From contig JACVTC010000021.1 of NCBI GenBank assembly GCA_016946835.1, positions 721,501 through 785,500 of the forward strand: 64,000 bases of DNA. The letters are read 5' to 3'. The DNA comes from Neocallimastix lanati (nom. inval.) (lineage: Eukaryota > Neocallimastigomycota > Neocallimastigomycetes > Neocallimastigales > Neocallimastigaceae). This document shows positions 1 to 10,400 of this stretch, in pieces. Positions within the stretch are counted from its first letter, which is position 1; each line of letters starts with the position of its first letter. A program made the translations under genes and the position numbers. The notes below the pieces were generated by a model. That model had not been told where the DNA came from. It searched no databases and worked only from the letters and a program-made list of their open reading frames with translations.

Positions 1-2173
1 TTACATTTTCATTTTCTACTAAATTTGAATCCAAATTTTTATGGTCATTTTGACTAGGAAAATTAATAATTGTTTCACTTTTTATCCTATTTGTCATACT
101 AAAATTAAAGTCAAAATTTAAAAGGATGGATATCCATTTTCTTCACCTACTGAATTAGATAGAGAAAGTTTAGCCGGCTCATTTTCTTGACATATTATCT
201 CTCTAACGTTATGAATTTTATAATCTTCATAATCCATAACAATATTAGAGTTAGTAACTTTACTAAATCTAAGGAAAATTCCTTTCTTTGAATTTGGTGA
301 AAAATTAAATTTATTTTGATCAAAGATTTTATAATAAATGATACATCCAAAAGTCCTTATATGATCAATTTTAACTTTTTCATTAAAGAAAACTTCATCT
401 GGGATAGTTTTCTCATAGATAAGATGGGGAGTTTTATTATATAAGTAATTTGTATATTGGATAGCAAAATCCCAAAAATTTTCAGATAATTTGCTCCAAT
501 ATAACAAAGTTTTAGTTTAAGAAATAATGGTTTGATTAAACCTTTCTGTTAAACCATTATTTTCTGGATTGTAGGGAGGAGAATAAATATTATTTATTCC
601 ATTATCTTTACAAAGTCTAGTTAGTTTTTTATTTCTATATTCCTTAGCATTATCAGACTTAAATATTTAAATAATATTTTTAATGATAAAAAAGTAAAAA
701 ATTTTAATAAAATCAATAAGTAAATCAATTGTTTCTGATTTACTTTTCATTAGAAAAATCCAAATTTTATGTGATTTTTCATCAATTTCTGTTAGTATAA
801 ATTTTTTTCCAGTAATTGAATCATTAATTGGTCCAATAATGTCGGTATCATTGTTAATTGATTCAGTTAGAGTCTTAATGCCTAATTTAGCTAATTCCAC
901 ACCACTTATCATGTTCTTGGCAACATCTTTTGAGTATAAGACGCGTTTTCAAATAATTTTATAATTATTTATAAAGAAAGAAAATTTTCCATAACCTTCA
1001 AAAGTGCATACAGTATTATTAGCACAGGTTAATTCAATTTCTTCTTTTTTGTAGTTTTTTAATAAGTATTTATTGTTAAGTGTTCTCCTGCTCCAGAATC
1101 ATATAACCAGTAGGATTTATCATAGAAATTAATTGAAGAAATGTTCTTTAACACTTTTGACGAGTTATTTTTATAATTAATTAAATATACTGATTTATGA
1201 GATTTATTAGTGTCCTTTTTAAACATGGTCTTTATATCTTCATAATCTACATTAGCATTATATTGTTCATTTATATTATATTGTTTAATTATTCCTGTAT
1301 AATATGTTCCATTTCCTTTTTTCTTTGAAGATGATTGATTATTATTATTACTTTTACTATTGTTTGTATTCTTTTCCTTGGAATACTCTTGGTTTACATA
1401 TTTATTAAATTTACTGTTTTTATTTAACGCGTTAAACCAGCAATCAGAAGTGTTGTGATTATTTTTATTACATATATGACAGTATTTTTTATCTGCTTTC
1501 TTTGTCTGGTGATTTCTTTTATTATTATTTTTATTCTTCTTTTGGAATTTACTAGCATAGTCTATTTCCATTGGATCATCCTTAGGTTGGCTATTTGAGT
1601 TCCATTGTTGGATATAAGCAAGTTTGTATATGTCTTCTACTATTTTCATTCTAATACTAGTAAAATTATCTTTATCAGTAAGAGTAAATTTATTTGTATA
1701 ATCTTCTAGTATAGCGTTAAATAGGTATCTTAATTTTTCATCTTCAGATAATTGGAAATTTATATTATCCATGTTTTCAAAAATATCTTTTAACTGATCT
1801 ATCACGTCTAGAATTCCTTGTTTATTAGTTGTTTTTATTGAGTTTAATTTATTCAACCAGTATGATGAATCAGTAGTTGAACCACCATGTTTCTTCTTTA
1901 ATTTTGATATAATTTCACAGGAAGTATTTAGTCCTACTATTTCTCATGGATATTTATATTTATTGTATTTAGAATTTTAGATACAGATTTTTCATCCTTT
2001 TTAATTTGTTCTTTCTTATTATTTGGTGGATTATCAATATCCACGTTATTCAATACATTTTCTTTAATTTAGTGTAATAAACCTTCCTTTCTTAGTTCAT
2101 TGCACAGATAATTAAACCATAACACATAATTATCTGTTCCCTTTAATATTATATAATTATTAATCTCGCTCAT
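1..2173 (-). pseudogene. Ty1/copia gag-protease-integrase remnant (Cop1)
   Basis: Decayed 5' half of a copia polyprotein, truncated by the left window edge. The likely gag start is the ATG at 2173 (MSEINNY), with a stop after about 34 codons and further frame breaks. The gag part (1059-1856) carries a zinc-knuckle-like run (CHICNKNNHNTSDC) and runs into the protease motif DSGAGEH near 1085-1105. Integrase follows in pieces: SDNAKEY (second catalytic Asp) near 650, NNGLTERFN (catalytic Glu) near 550, and the region downstream of the core in 118-507 (YWSKLSENFWDF, then FGCIIYYK). The HHCC zinc-binding part and the first catalytic Asp are missing between about 912 and 700, an internal deletion relative to the related copy at 19569-23770. 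The gene is clearly non-functional. Its leader carries the PBS and LTR described separately. Confidence 0.85.
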
Positions 2174-2259
2174 GGGAAAAATAATAAAATTTTAATTTAT
2201 TAATATATTAAAATATTTATTAAAATTTATTTATGATATTTTAGTCTCTGGTCTTCTTT

Positions 2260-2272
2260 GAGACTCTTAATC
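2260..2272 (-). promoter_or_regulatory. Primer-binding site (tRNA-Lys anticodon-arm type)
   Basis: On the minus strand the LTR end ...GGTTAATA is followed directly by GATTAAGAGTCTC. Its complement GAGACTCTTAATC is the anticodon arm of tRNA-Lys(CUU): stem GAGA, loop CTCTTAA, then TC. Identical 13-mers sit next to the LTRs at 8360-8372, 19420-19432 and 51644-51656. Confidence 0.75.
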
Positions 2273-3246
2273 TATTAACCGACTATCTGTAGAAAAAGAC
2301 ACAAAGTTGTTTTGTATTAATAATTGTTATTAACACTTTATTTATTTAAGTATTTATAAAAAGAGAGAGAGTACAGTTTTTAAAGTATAACAATTGTTTA
2401 CGTAAATATATGAATAAAATTAAATTATGAATAAATACATGTGACGTCATATGTTAGAATAAATGATATGCGGGACTTTTATGTGCTACTAATTTTTAAT
2501 AGTATCGTTATATTTAATTAACCTTTATTAATATTTTTTTAATTTATAAAACCCAATTAACCAAGGGTCTTCTCTAAACTACAATCAAGAAGAGTAGTTA
2601 TTAGGAATCTTTATAATAATTTAATTATTAATAATAATAAAAATACATTTAAAATATATTATATCGGAGTATAGTATAATATATAATAAATATATATTAA
2701 AATAATAAATATAATAAATATAACTATATAATTCTTAAAATGAAAATAAGAATAATAAAGTTAAATATATAAGAATATAATTATATAATAAATATGAATA
2801 TAATAAATAATATCAACTATATATATTTAATTATAATTAAAATAACTAAAACTATTTCATTATATTATATATTATAATATATAGAAGTATTATGTATTTT
2901 TAATATAAATTTTAAAATAAATATGAATAGTTAAGTTATATATATAATAATATTCTTATTATATATATTTAGAAGAAATTAACTATTTAATTTAATATAT
3001 TTAATATATTTCATATTATAATAAATAATATATATAAATATTGAATAATATATGAATAAGAAATTATTTCAAATATTATTATTGACAAAAGAGATATAAA
3101 TTTAATATTTAATAATTATTATTAAATATACAAATATGTTGCTACACATATTTGTTTTATATCATAAATTTATATGTATATACATTTTTATTAAATTAAA
3201 TTTATGTTATTATATAATTATTATATAATAATCTTGATTGTTACCA
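2273..3246 (-). repeat. 5' LTR of Cop1, with a nested insertion
   Basis: The LTR runs on the minus strand from about 3246 (AACAATCAAGATT) to 2273, next to the PBS. The parts 2273-2463 and 3165-3246 match the plus-strand LTR at 18401-18694: the AACAATCAAGATT start, GTACTCTCTCTC, TTTTATAAA, GATAGTCGGTTAATA. The middle (2464-3164) is absent from that copy and is listed separately as an insertion. Likely promoter elements are the TATA-like TTTATAAA and the CT-rich tract. Confidence 0.75.
2464..3164 (-). mobile_element. X1: 701-bp insertion nested in the Cop1 LTR
   Basis: Compared with the uninterrupted LTR at 18401-18694, this segment is extra. Read on the plus strand it starts TGATATGCGGGAC and ends GTTTTATATCA, so it has TG..CA ends. 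It is flanked by TAAA on both sides (2460-2463 and 3165-3168), a 4-bp target duplication. Near the right end lies a short palindrome (CAAATATG..CATATTTG, 3131-3154). No coding sequence is visible. It is most easily read as a solo LTR of an unrelated retroelement. A second copy is at 18918-19295, and a fragment of its end is near 23738-23766. Confidence 0.7.
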
Positions 3247-3309
3247 ATTATTATTATTATTATTATTATTATGTAATGTATGTATATAATAAGTATTTTT
3301 ATTATATTC
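3247..3309 (-). pseudogene. Left flank of the gypsy fragment split by CopA
   Basis: This short stretch includes an (ATT)n run. Read on the minus strand it continues in frame the reading frame that ends at 8687 on the other side of CopA, giving an Asn-rich run. It is therefore part of the same older sequence into which CopA jumped. TATTC at 3305-3309 is the left target-site duplication. Confidence 0.55.
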
Positions 3310-3595
3310 TGTTGTAAAATTATCACTTTTATTTATTTATTAATTCTATTAAAAATTTTTTTTTTTTTTTAATTATTACACGCGTTATTTCTTAAATTCA
3401 TACATTTAATTTTTTTGTTTACATGAAATTTTTTATTTATTTAAATCGTGTTTTCATTCACTTAATTATTTCTTATTAATAAATTTTTATTTATTATTAA
3501 ATTATATATAACTTATAAAATATTATAAAAATAAATTATTATTAAATAATCATATTATATTAAAATATCTGGAATATTAAACTTAATTTCTAACA
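3310..3595 (-). repeat. 3' LTR of CopA (286 bp)
   Basis: On the minus strand the LTR begins TGTTAGAAATTAAGTTTAAT at 3595 and ends TTTTACAACA at 3310. It is near identical to the copy at 8373-8681 apart from the shorter poly-T tract. It is preceded by the polypurine tract GAGGGAG (about 3596-3603). Confidence 0.93.
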
Positions 3596-3604
3596 CTCCC
3601 TCGT
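3596..3604 (-). promoter_or_regulatory. Polypurine tract of CopA
   Basis: The minus-strand sequence ACGAGGGAG lies immediately before the TGTTAG start of the 3' LTR. This is the expected primer position for plus-strand DNA synthesis. The related plus copy has GAGGAGGGAG directly before its LTR at 18401. Confidence 0.75.
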
Positions 3605-3608
3605 AAGT

Positions 3609-6600
3609 TTAATTTCCTCTTAGTTGCCATAGCATTATTCTTCTAAACTTGTTTAATAAAGGTCCATTAAGATATTTAGTTAGTCCGTCCGCTAAATTAT
3701 TTTCTGATTTGATGTATTCCAATTTAATTTCTTTTTCTCTTACTAATTCTCTGACTTTATGATACCTTAAATTAATATGTCTAGACTTTGGATTAATAGT
3801 TTCATTTTCACTATTGTATATAGCTGCTTTATTATCTACTTTTATTTTAATTGTACCTGTATTTATATTTAATTCTCTCATAAAGTTTTTAAACCACATA
3901 CATTTAAGCGCACATTCATTTAAACTATAATACTCACTTTCTGCAGTTGATATAGAAACACAGTGCTGTAATTTAGAATACCAACAAATAGGTGTTTTTC
4001 CCATATTAATTATGAATCCAGTTGTCGAACGTTTTGTTTCTTCATCTCCACCTAAATCTGCATCAACATAAACATCCAGATTAATGTTACCTGTATAAGA
4101 AAGTCCATAATATTTTGTTCCTTTTAGATATCTAAATATTTTTATTACATTTATCCAATCTTCATAAGTTGGATTTCTGTTCTTTCTGGAAGCTTTACTA
4201 GTGGCAAATAGGATGTCCGGTCTTGTACCCATAGCAAGGTAGAGTAGACTGCCAACAGCTTGCATATACTTCTTCGGATCAAAGCTTCTTTTTCTTAATT
4301 CTTCATCTTGAATATATGTTAAACTAGATATTTGATTATATTCTTCAATTTTAAATTTTTCCAAAATTTTATTTAAATATTGTAATTGATGCATGATATA
4401 TCCATATTTCGTTTTAATAAATTTTATGCCTATTATGAAATCTACAGGTCCAATATCACTTAAGTCAAAAATATTTTTAATTTCGGATTTAACATAATTT
4501 ATTTCATTCTTCTTTCCTGAAATAATTATATCATCAACATAAATTGCTAATATACATGAAATATTGCCTTTGTTATCCCTTTTACAATATACGCATGGTT
4601 CACTTTTTGTTCTTGTAAAACCCAATTTTAATAACGTTTCATTTATCTTGTTATTCCACATTCTTCCAGCTTGCTTCAACCCATATATTGCTTTATTTAA
4701 CTTCCAAAAACCAGGATTTTCGAAACCTTCAGGAGTTTCCATGTATAATTCTTCTTCTACTTCTGCATTCAAGTATGCAGCTTTGATATCCAGTTGATAC
4801 ATATCGAAATTATAATATGCAGATAAATTAGTAATTATCCTGAGGGAGTCCTGTTTCAGAGTTGGAGAAAAAGTTTCCTCATAGTCCACACCGTAAATTT
4901 GTGAAAATCCTCGAGCTACCAGTCTTGCTTTGTATTTGATAATATTACCTTTATCATCTCTTTTATAACTGAATACCCACTTGCTTGATATAAGATTTTT
5001 ATTGTTTGGAATGCTTTTTACAACTGAATATACCTTTTTAATTTTCATATTGTTTAATTCATTTTCTACAGCCTCAAGCCATTTTTTTTCATCCGGTCTT
5101 CCAAAAATATCATTAAAATTTAGTGGTGGGTCTAATTCTTGATCTTCGTTAAATTTACTTAAATTTAAATTATTTGTAATTCTGAATTTTTTATATAACT
5201 TTTCGGTTTCATCTATAAATTTTCTTTTTGTTAAATTATTATTTTCGTCCATATTTCCATTATTGTTATTTTGAATATTATTACTAGTATTTGGAATATT
5301 ATTTATACCGTTATCTTTATTATTGTCTATAAAATAATCCACATTTTCATTAACATTTTCATTAATATTATTAAATTCATCTTGTTGAGATTTATTATTA
5401 TTATTATTATTATAATTGTTATTTTGTAATGTTGTTTCCTCTTGATTAAAATTCTTGTTATGTACATTTTCGTATTCACTATTATTATTTTTATTTTCAT
5501 TTTGATTAACTGTATTATTTGTATTATTACTGTCCTTTGAATTATCCATATTATAATTGTTGTTTGACATATTTAAATTGTTGTTATTATTATAATAATT
5601 ATCAACCTGAAAATCTTCATTATAAATATCATCTCCCTCGATTTCATAATAGGGAGTAAAATTTAAAAGTTCAGGAGGAGAAGAAGGAGCTGAACAATTT
5701 CCAGGAATATCTTCAAAGAAAACAACCGAACGAGAGAGAATCACCTTATTATTAGTGATATCATAAATTCTATAAGCTGATGGATTAGTATCATATCCAA
5801 TAAAAATACCAGGAAGGGCAGAATTGAAAAGCTTTTTTCGAAATTGTTTGGGTACATAAAAGAATACCCTACATCCAAAAACACGAAATTTAGAAAAGTC
5901 AACCTTATTATCATAAAGTAACTCATAAGGAGTAGAATTTCCAATACCTCTGTGGGGAATACGATTGTAAATGAAATTAACAGTAGAGACGGCGTCCTCC
6001 CAAAAAACATGGTTTAATTTACCTTCTTCAAGAATGGCACGAGCATTTGGGATAAGAGTGCCATGTAGTCTTTCTATCCGACCATTTTGTTGAGGTGAAT
6101 ATGGTATTGAGAATTCATGCACAATACCGTTATTAGTACAAAAATCTTCAAAAAACTTGTTTGTAAACTCAGTTCCATTATCCGTACGAAGAAATTTAAT
6201 GTTTCTTCCAAAAATATTTTTAATCATATTATACCATGAGATAAATTTTTGAAAAACCTCAGCCTTAGACTTAAAGAATAAGATCCAACCAAAGCGGGAA
6301 TAATCATCCAAAATAGAAAGGAAGTATTTGTTTCCATAGAGGGATTCATCAGTAATTGAGACTGTATCCATATGAACCAACTCAAATGGTTCTTTGGCTC
6401 TATTGTCATTTTGCTGGAAGGGGAAATTTTTTAATTTTGTTTTGGCACATATTTGGCACTGCTGCTTAGTATTAATTTTTGTTAAAATATGTCGAAGATT
6501 ATTTATGTTGAAGTGCCCAAGTCGTTTGTGCCATAGAAATAAACTTTCACTGTCTGAATCTGCAATGTAATTGCATATACCATTGTTGATTGGAAATGTG

Positions 6601-7274
6601 AACTTCTTTTTTGATGTCCAAATGGTATATGTTTTTGTATTATTTGAACATGCTGTAAATAATTTATTATTATTTTTATTGTATATTGATACTTTATTGA
6701 TATTGTTATCTTTGAAAAATACCGTTTTAAAGTGACTATCAGTCAAACAATCTACTGACATCAAATTTCTTTTGAATTCTGGAATAAATAAAATATTTTT
6801 TAATGAAATTTTATTGTCATTTATGTATCCATTAAATTCTCCTATGTATTTTGATTTTACATAATCTCCATTAGCAAAAAATATTTTCTTATTGAAGGCT
6901 TTCTTATTATCTAAAAGATCTACGTTTCCGGTCATGTGGTAAGTTGTACCGGAGTCTAATGTCCATGGAATTATTTTTTGAATTGAATTATTGTTTTTAT
7001 TTGACATCTCTTTGTTTTGTGTATCGTCTTTTATGTAATAACTTTTATTTTTAAATGGTAATGCTGAAGTGTTGTGGTTGGATTCCGCATATGATTGATT
7101 GTAATCCTCAAAGAAATAGTTCATATGCGTATCCTCATTTTGTTTATTTTTTTCAATTTCTGTGTTTAGTGATATGCCTCCCTTTATTTGTTTCTTTACT
7201 GTTGTATCTCTTATAATTATTTTTTCCATTTCTTTTGAATTTACATTCGGAGGCGAAGTGTCCTTTTTTTCCAC
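3609..7274 (-). CDS. pol: CopA Pol polyprotein (protease-integrase-RT-RNase H)
   Basis: A 1221-codon open frame encodes the copia enzymes that copy the element's RNA and integrate the cDNA. Domains in order: aspartic protease (DSG at 107-109); integrase zinc finger H249, H254, C273, C276; integrase catalytic D303, D365, E401 (Asp-Glu spacing of 35); an Asn-rich linker of about 120 residues (550-680); reverse transcriptase with LDIKAAYLN (Asp829) and YVDD at 912-915; RNase H with D1071, E1112 in STAESEYY, D1147 and D1196. All key residues are present and there is no internal stop. The frame begins with GTG and is open upstream only to about 7286. The first ATG is at 7229. It overlaps gag by about 120 nt in the +1 frame, so it is probably made by +1 frameshifting, although a separate start is possible. 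Translation stops at TAA 13 bp before the 3' LTR. Confidence 0.95.
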   Translation of the reverse strand: MEKKDTSPPNVNSKEMEKIIIRDTTVKKQIKGGISLNTEIEKNKQNEDTHMNYFFEDYNQSYAESNHNTSALPFKNKSYYIKDDTQNKEMSNKNNNSIQKIIPWTLDSGTTYHMTGNVDLLDNKKAFNKKIFFANGDYVKSKYIGEFNGYINDNKISLKNILFIPEFKRNLMSVDCLTDSHFKTVFFKDNNINKVSIYNKNNNKLFTACSNNTKTYTIWTSKKKFTFPINNGICNYIADSDSESLFLWHKRLGHFNINNLRHILTKINTKQQCQICAKTKLKNFPFQQNDNRAKEPFELVHMDTVSITDESLYGNKYFLSILDDYSRFGWILFFKSKAEVFQKFISWYNMIKNIFGRNIKFLRTDNGTEFTNKFFEDFCTNNGIVHEFSIPYSPQQNGRIERLHGTLIPNARAILEEGKLNHVFWEDAVSTVNFIYNRIPHRGIGNSTPYELLYDNKVDFSKFRVFGCRVFFYVPKQFRKKLFNSALPGIFIGYDTNPSAYRIYDITNNKVILSRSVVFFEDIPGNCSAPSSPPELLNFTPYYEIEGDDIYNEDFQVDNYYNNNNNLNMSNNNYNMDNSKDSNNTNNTVNQNENKNNNSEYENVHNKNFNQEETTLQNNNYNNNNNNKSQQDEFNNINENVNENVDYFIDNNKDNGINNIPNTSNNIQNNNNGNMDENNNLTKRKFIDETEKLYKKFRITNNLNLSKFNEDQELDPPLNFNDIFGRPDEKKWLEAVENELNNMKIKKVYSVVKSIPNNKNLISSKWVFSYKRDDKGNIIKYKARLVARGFSQIYGVDYEETFSPTLKQDSLRIITNLSAYYNFDMYQLDIKAAYLNAEVEEELYMETPEGFENPGFWKLNKAIYGLKQAGRMWNNKINETLLKLGFTRTKSEPCVYCKRDNKGNISCILAIYVDDIIISGKKNEINYVKSEIKNIFDLSDIGPVDFIIGIKFIKTKYGYIMHQLQYLNKILEKFKIEEYNQISSLTYIQDEELRKRSFDPKKYMQAVGSLLYLAMGTRPDILFATSKASRKNRNPTYEDWINVIKIFRYLKGTKYYGLSYTGNINLDVYVDADLGGDEETKRSTTGFIINMGKTPICWYSKLQHCVSISTAESEYYSLNECALKCMWFKNFMRELNINTGTIKIKVDNKAAIYNSENETINPKSRHINLRYHKVRELVREKEIKLEYIKSENNLADGLTKYLNGPLLNKFRRIMLWQLRGN

Positions 7275-8169
7275 AATTCCAGCATTCTACTGTACTTTTA
7301 TTATACTTTTCGGATTTTCTTTGATAGTCTTTATTTTTAAAACCTTTTCTTTGATATCTATATTTACTATGCGAGAATGAGTTATTAAAATTTGATTCAA
7401 CATACTCGTTATTATTATCCATATTCTCACCCTGTTGATTATTATTATTTCCAAGTATACCATTATTTCCAATAGCTATAGACTCATTACTTTGATTTCC
7501 GGCTTCATTTTTCTTTCTTCTTTCAGAGAATTTTATAAGTCTTTGGTTTGTTTTGATAAGTAAGCTGGCAAAATCCTCAAACGAACCTTTAAAAATAATA
7601 GCATTAGACCTTAATGCTAAATCGTCAGGAATACTGTTGTAGAGATAGTCAATCTTCTCTTGCTCAGTTAATTGACATCTCAATGTGCTTAACTCTCTGA
7701 ATTTTGCTTTCATGTTCGAAATGAAAATGGATAGAGAGATATTATTATCAGGAATGTACTTTTCTTTTTCAAGAGAGTTTTTGATTTCTTCTACTAAATC
7801 ATTGTCATCATTCATGTTCATACTTTTAATTAATTCATAAATTTCGAATGCGGTTAAAGTTATAAAATCAAATTTCTCAGCCAGTTCATTTGGAATGCTG
7901 TTTAAAAGATATTCCTTAACAAGTGCATCTGACTGGACCATTTCGTCAGTTACACTCTCATCATAGTACATATCATTCGTTCCATCTACTAATGTTAGCT
8001 TTCTTATTTGTTCTTTGCTAAGTTTTCCTTCGGGAATTTTTTTAATGACCTCATTCATTATAAAATTTTGCAATCTTTTTCCCTTAAGCAAAAGGTAGAA
8101 CTCCTGTTTCCACAACCTAAAGTTTGTGTTATTTAGAATATCCTTTGTAGCGTTTTTTTCGACGTTCAT
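7153..8169 (-). CDS. gag: CopA Gag capsid-nucleocapsid protein
   Basis: A 338-residue protein starting MNVEKNATKDILNN, beginning about 190 nt downstream of the PBS. The N-terminal two thirds is helical and resembles copia Gag capsid domains (for example FRLWKQEFYLLLKG near 18-31 and YLYNSIPDDLALRS). The C-terminus is Asn-rich and basic and carries one CCHC zinc knuckle, CWNCGKKGHFASEC, at about 296-309, which should bind the element's RNA. It is the structural protein of the virus-like particle in the cytoplasm. The stop (TGA at 7153-7155) lies inside the pol frame, so the ratio of Gag to Gag-Pol would be set at this overlap. The frame is intact. Confidence 0.92.
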   Translation of the reverse strand: MNVEKNATKDILNNTNFRLWKQEFYLLLKGKRLQNFIMNEVIKKIPEGKLSKEQIRKLTLVDGTNDMYYDESVTDEMVQSDALVKEYLLNSIPNELAEKFDFITLTAFEIYELIKSMNMNDDNDLVEEIKNSLEKEKYIPDNNISLSIFISNMKAKFRELSTLRCQLTEQEKIDYLYNSIPDDLALRSNAIIFKGSFEDFASLLIKTNQRLIKFSERRKKNEAGNQSNESIAIGNNGILGNNNNQQGENMDNNNEYVESNFNNSFSHSKYRYQRKGFKNKDYQRKSEKYNKSTVECWNCGKKGHFASECKFKRNGKNNYKRYNSKETNKGRHITKHRN

Positions 8170-8359
8170 TCTTAGTCTTCCCTTCCTTTAAAATTTTAAT
8201 TTTAATTTCTATCAATTATTATTCTCTTTATTTTTTTATAATATTACTTTACTTTTAAATTATTTAATTAATATAATAAACTTTATAGTTTTATTTTATT
8301 TTGACACTTCATTTAATTAATTATTCCTTTACAATATTATCATATACTTAAGAGCACTT

Positions 8360-8372
8360 GAGACTCTTAATC
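8360..8372 (-). promoter_or_regulatory. CopA primer-binding site
   Basis: GATTAAGAGTCTC on the minus strand directly abuts the 5' LTR end ACAACA. It is complementary to the anticodon arm of tRNA-Lys(CUU), not to a tRNA 3' CCA end. Confidence 0.8.
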
Positions 8373-8414
8373 TGTTGTAAAATTATCACTTTTATTTATT
8401 TATTAATTCTATTA

Positions 8415-8461
<47 letters not shown>

Positions 8462-8681
8462 ATTACACGCGTTATTTCTTAAATTCATACATTTAATTTT
8501 TTTGTTTACATGAAATTTTTTATTTATTTAAATCGTGTTTTCATTCACTTAATTATTTCTTATTAATAAATTTTTATTTATTATTAAATTATATATTATT
8601 ATAAAATATTATAAAAATAAATTATTATTAAATAATCATATTATATTAAAATATCTGGAATATTAAACTTAATTTCTAACA
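8373..8681 (-). repeat. 5' LTR of CopA (309 bp)
   Basis: It matches the LTR at 3310-3595 almost base for base. The main difference is a poly-T tract on the plus strand, 39 T here against 15 T in the 3' copy. It is followed on the plus strand by the right target duplication TATTC (8682-8686). Confidence 0.93.
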
Positions 8682-10400
8682 TATTCTCTACTTTTATTCT
8701 CCAGTATATTATCAATATATTGGAATAAATTATCTTTTTGTTGGTTCAATTGATCTTTTAATTGGATTATATCATTAATTTTATGTTTTTCCTGCATAAA
8801 GTTATTTTCTTCATTATATTGTAATAAATATAAGTATATATTAGCTAATATATTAGAATAGTAATTTATTATATATCTTTTCAATTGAAGTATTTGAATT
8901 AAAATTTTTCTTAATTTATTTTGATTTATTTTTAATTTATTAAAATTTATATTGTTATGAATATTATAAGAAGATTCTAATATATGGGTATTGGTATTTT
9001 TAAACGGAATTTTAAAATTTTCTGAAAATTTCAAATTATCTATATACCCCCATTTTTCTCTCACTTTTTGAAATTTTAAATTTTTAAGATGAGAATTTTT
9101 TTTATTAATTTTGAAACTTGAAATTTTTTATTATTTGTAGTAATATGTGGCCTATTAAGATTAATTAATTTATTAAATTCATTATTTTCTTTATTATTAT
9201 TATATTGTATATTAAAATTATCATCCTTAATTTTTATTCGTGACAATGCGTCAGCCAAATAATTCCTTTTTCCTTGTTCATATAAAATTTTAATCCTTAA
9301 CATACTGATTGTTATTCACCATCGAATGTGGCGTAAATTATTAGGTTCTTTGTTATTAAATAAACCTATTAATGGTTTATGATCTGTATATAACAAAGTT
9401 TCATGCATATTACTTGATATGTAGTATTTGAACTCACTTGCACAGTAATATACTGCAGTTCCTTCCAGGTCCGTAATACTGTAATTTAATTCAGCCTTGT
9501 TTAATGTTCTGCTTATGAAATGTATTGGATATTCTTTTTTATCGTTTTCGTCCTTTTGAAGCAGAACACCTCCAATACCTAATTTGCACGCGTCCGTCCT
9601 GATTATGAATTGTCTGTTGAAATCAGGGTAACGTAGAATTGGAGCAGAAATTAAAGCTTCTTTTAGTTTATTAAAACTATCCTGATGTGTACTTTCCCAT
9701 ACATAAGGTACATTCTTTCTTAACAATTTGTAGAGTGGCGCAGCTATCATGGCAAAACTATTGATAAATTTTCTATAATAGCCAACAGAACCTAAGAAGG
9801 ATCTAAGTTCTGAGATATTTTCTGGTTTAAGCCACTTAGATACAGCGTCAACTTTGGATTTAATATTTTGAGGCCATTATTAGATACTACATGGTCGAGT
9901 AATTCTACCTCCTCCTTAAAAAAGCAACATTTTTCAATGTTGATTTTAACTTCAAATTTACGAAATATTTCAAAAACTTGTTTAAAGTGTACTAAATGAT
10001 CTTCAGTAGTATTAGAAAATATGGGAATATCATCAAGGAAAACAAAGACACATTTACCTAATAAATCAAAAAGAATACAATTCATTTCTCTTTGAAATGT
10101 GGCTGGGGCACCAGTTAGACCAAATGGCATAACCTTGTATACAAATTTCCGAATCGTAGTAAAGCTAGTAAAATCAATAATATCATCCGCCATACGTATT
10201 TGATTATATCCCGAAAATAAGTCCAGAGTAGAGAATATTACAGCACCGCCTAAGGAACTAAAAATTTCATCAATGTTAGGTAGAGAATATGAATCAGGAA
10301 CAGTCATAGAGTTCAGTTTTCTATAATCCGTGCAAAGTCTCCATTTGCCATTCTTTTTCATAACAAGTGCTATTCTATAATATTCACATTCAGCTGTGGA
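8682..10400 (-). pseudogene. Ty3/gypsy reverse transcriptase-RNase H fragment
   Basis: Minus-strand gypsy pol fragment. RT lies at 9792-10400: WRLCTDYRKLN, FSTLDLFSGYNQI (catalytic Asp), MPFGLTGAPATFQ, and VFLDDI replacing the usual YxDD (10030-10060). The RT thumb and RNase H follow at 9316-9750 (FIIRTDACKLGIGGVLLQ, LLYTDHKPLIGLF), then YLADALSRI at about 9250. A downstream helical, Asn/Lys-rich stretch (8687-9064) continues across the CopA insertion into 3247-3309. Frameshifts occur near 9300, 9070 and 9780. The N-terminal RT boundary at about 10400 is fused directly to copia RNase H. Protease and integrase are absent. Confidence 0.85.

Larger units (their letters stand above)
3310..8681 (-). 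mobile_element. Complete Ty1/copia retrotransposon CopA, 5372 bp
   Basis: Full structure is visible. The 5' LTR (8373-8681) and 3' LTR (3310-3595) both start TGTTAGAAATT and end TTTTACAACA. There is a PBS next to the 5' LTR, overlapping gag and pol frames without internal stops, and a purine tract before the 3' LTR. It is flanked by a perfect 5-bp target duplication, TATTC (3305-3309 and 8682-8686). Outside a poly-T tract (15 against 39 T) the LTRs differ only by a small indel and substitution, so insertion was recent. It is the only element in the window that looks intact, and it is nested in an older gypsy remnant. Confidence 0.95.

Noticed and set aside
8360-8372. PBS extended to 22 nt reaching the tRNA D arm (AGAGC upstream)
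   Set aside because: Spacing between AGAGC and the anticodon stem is two bases too long and the other three PBS copies lack it; only the 13-base core is supported.
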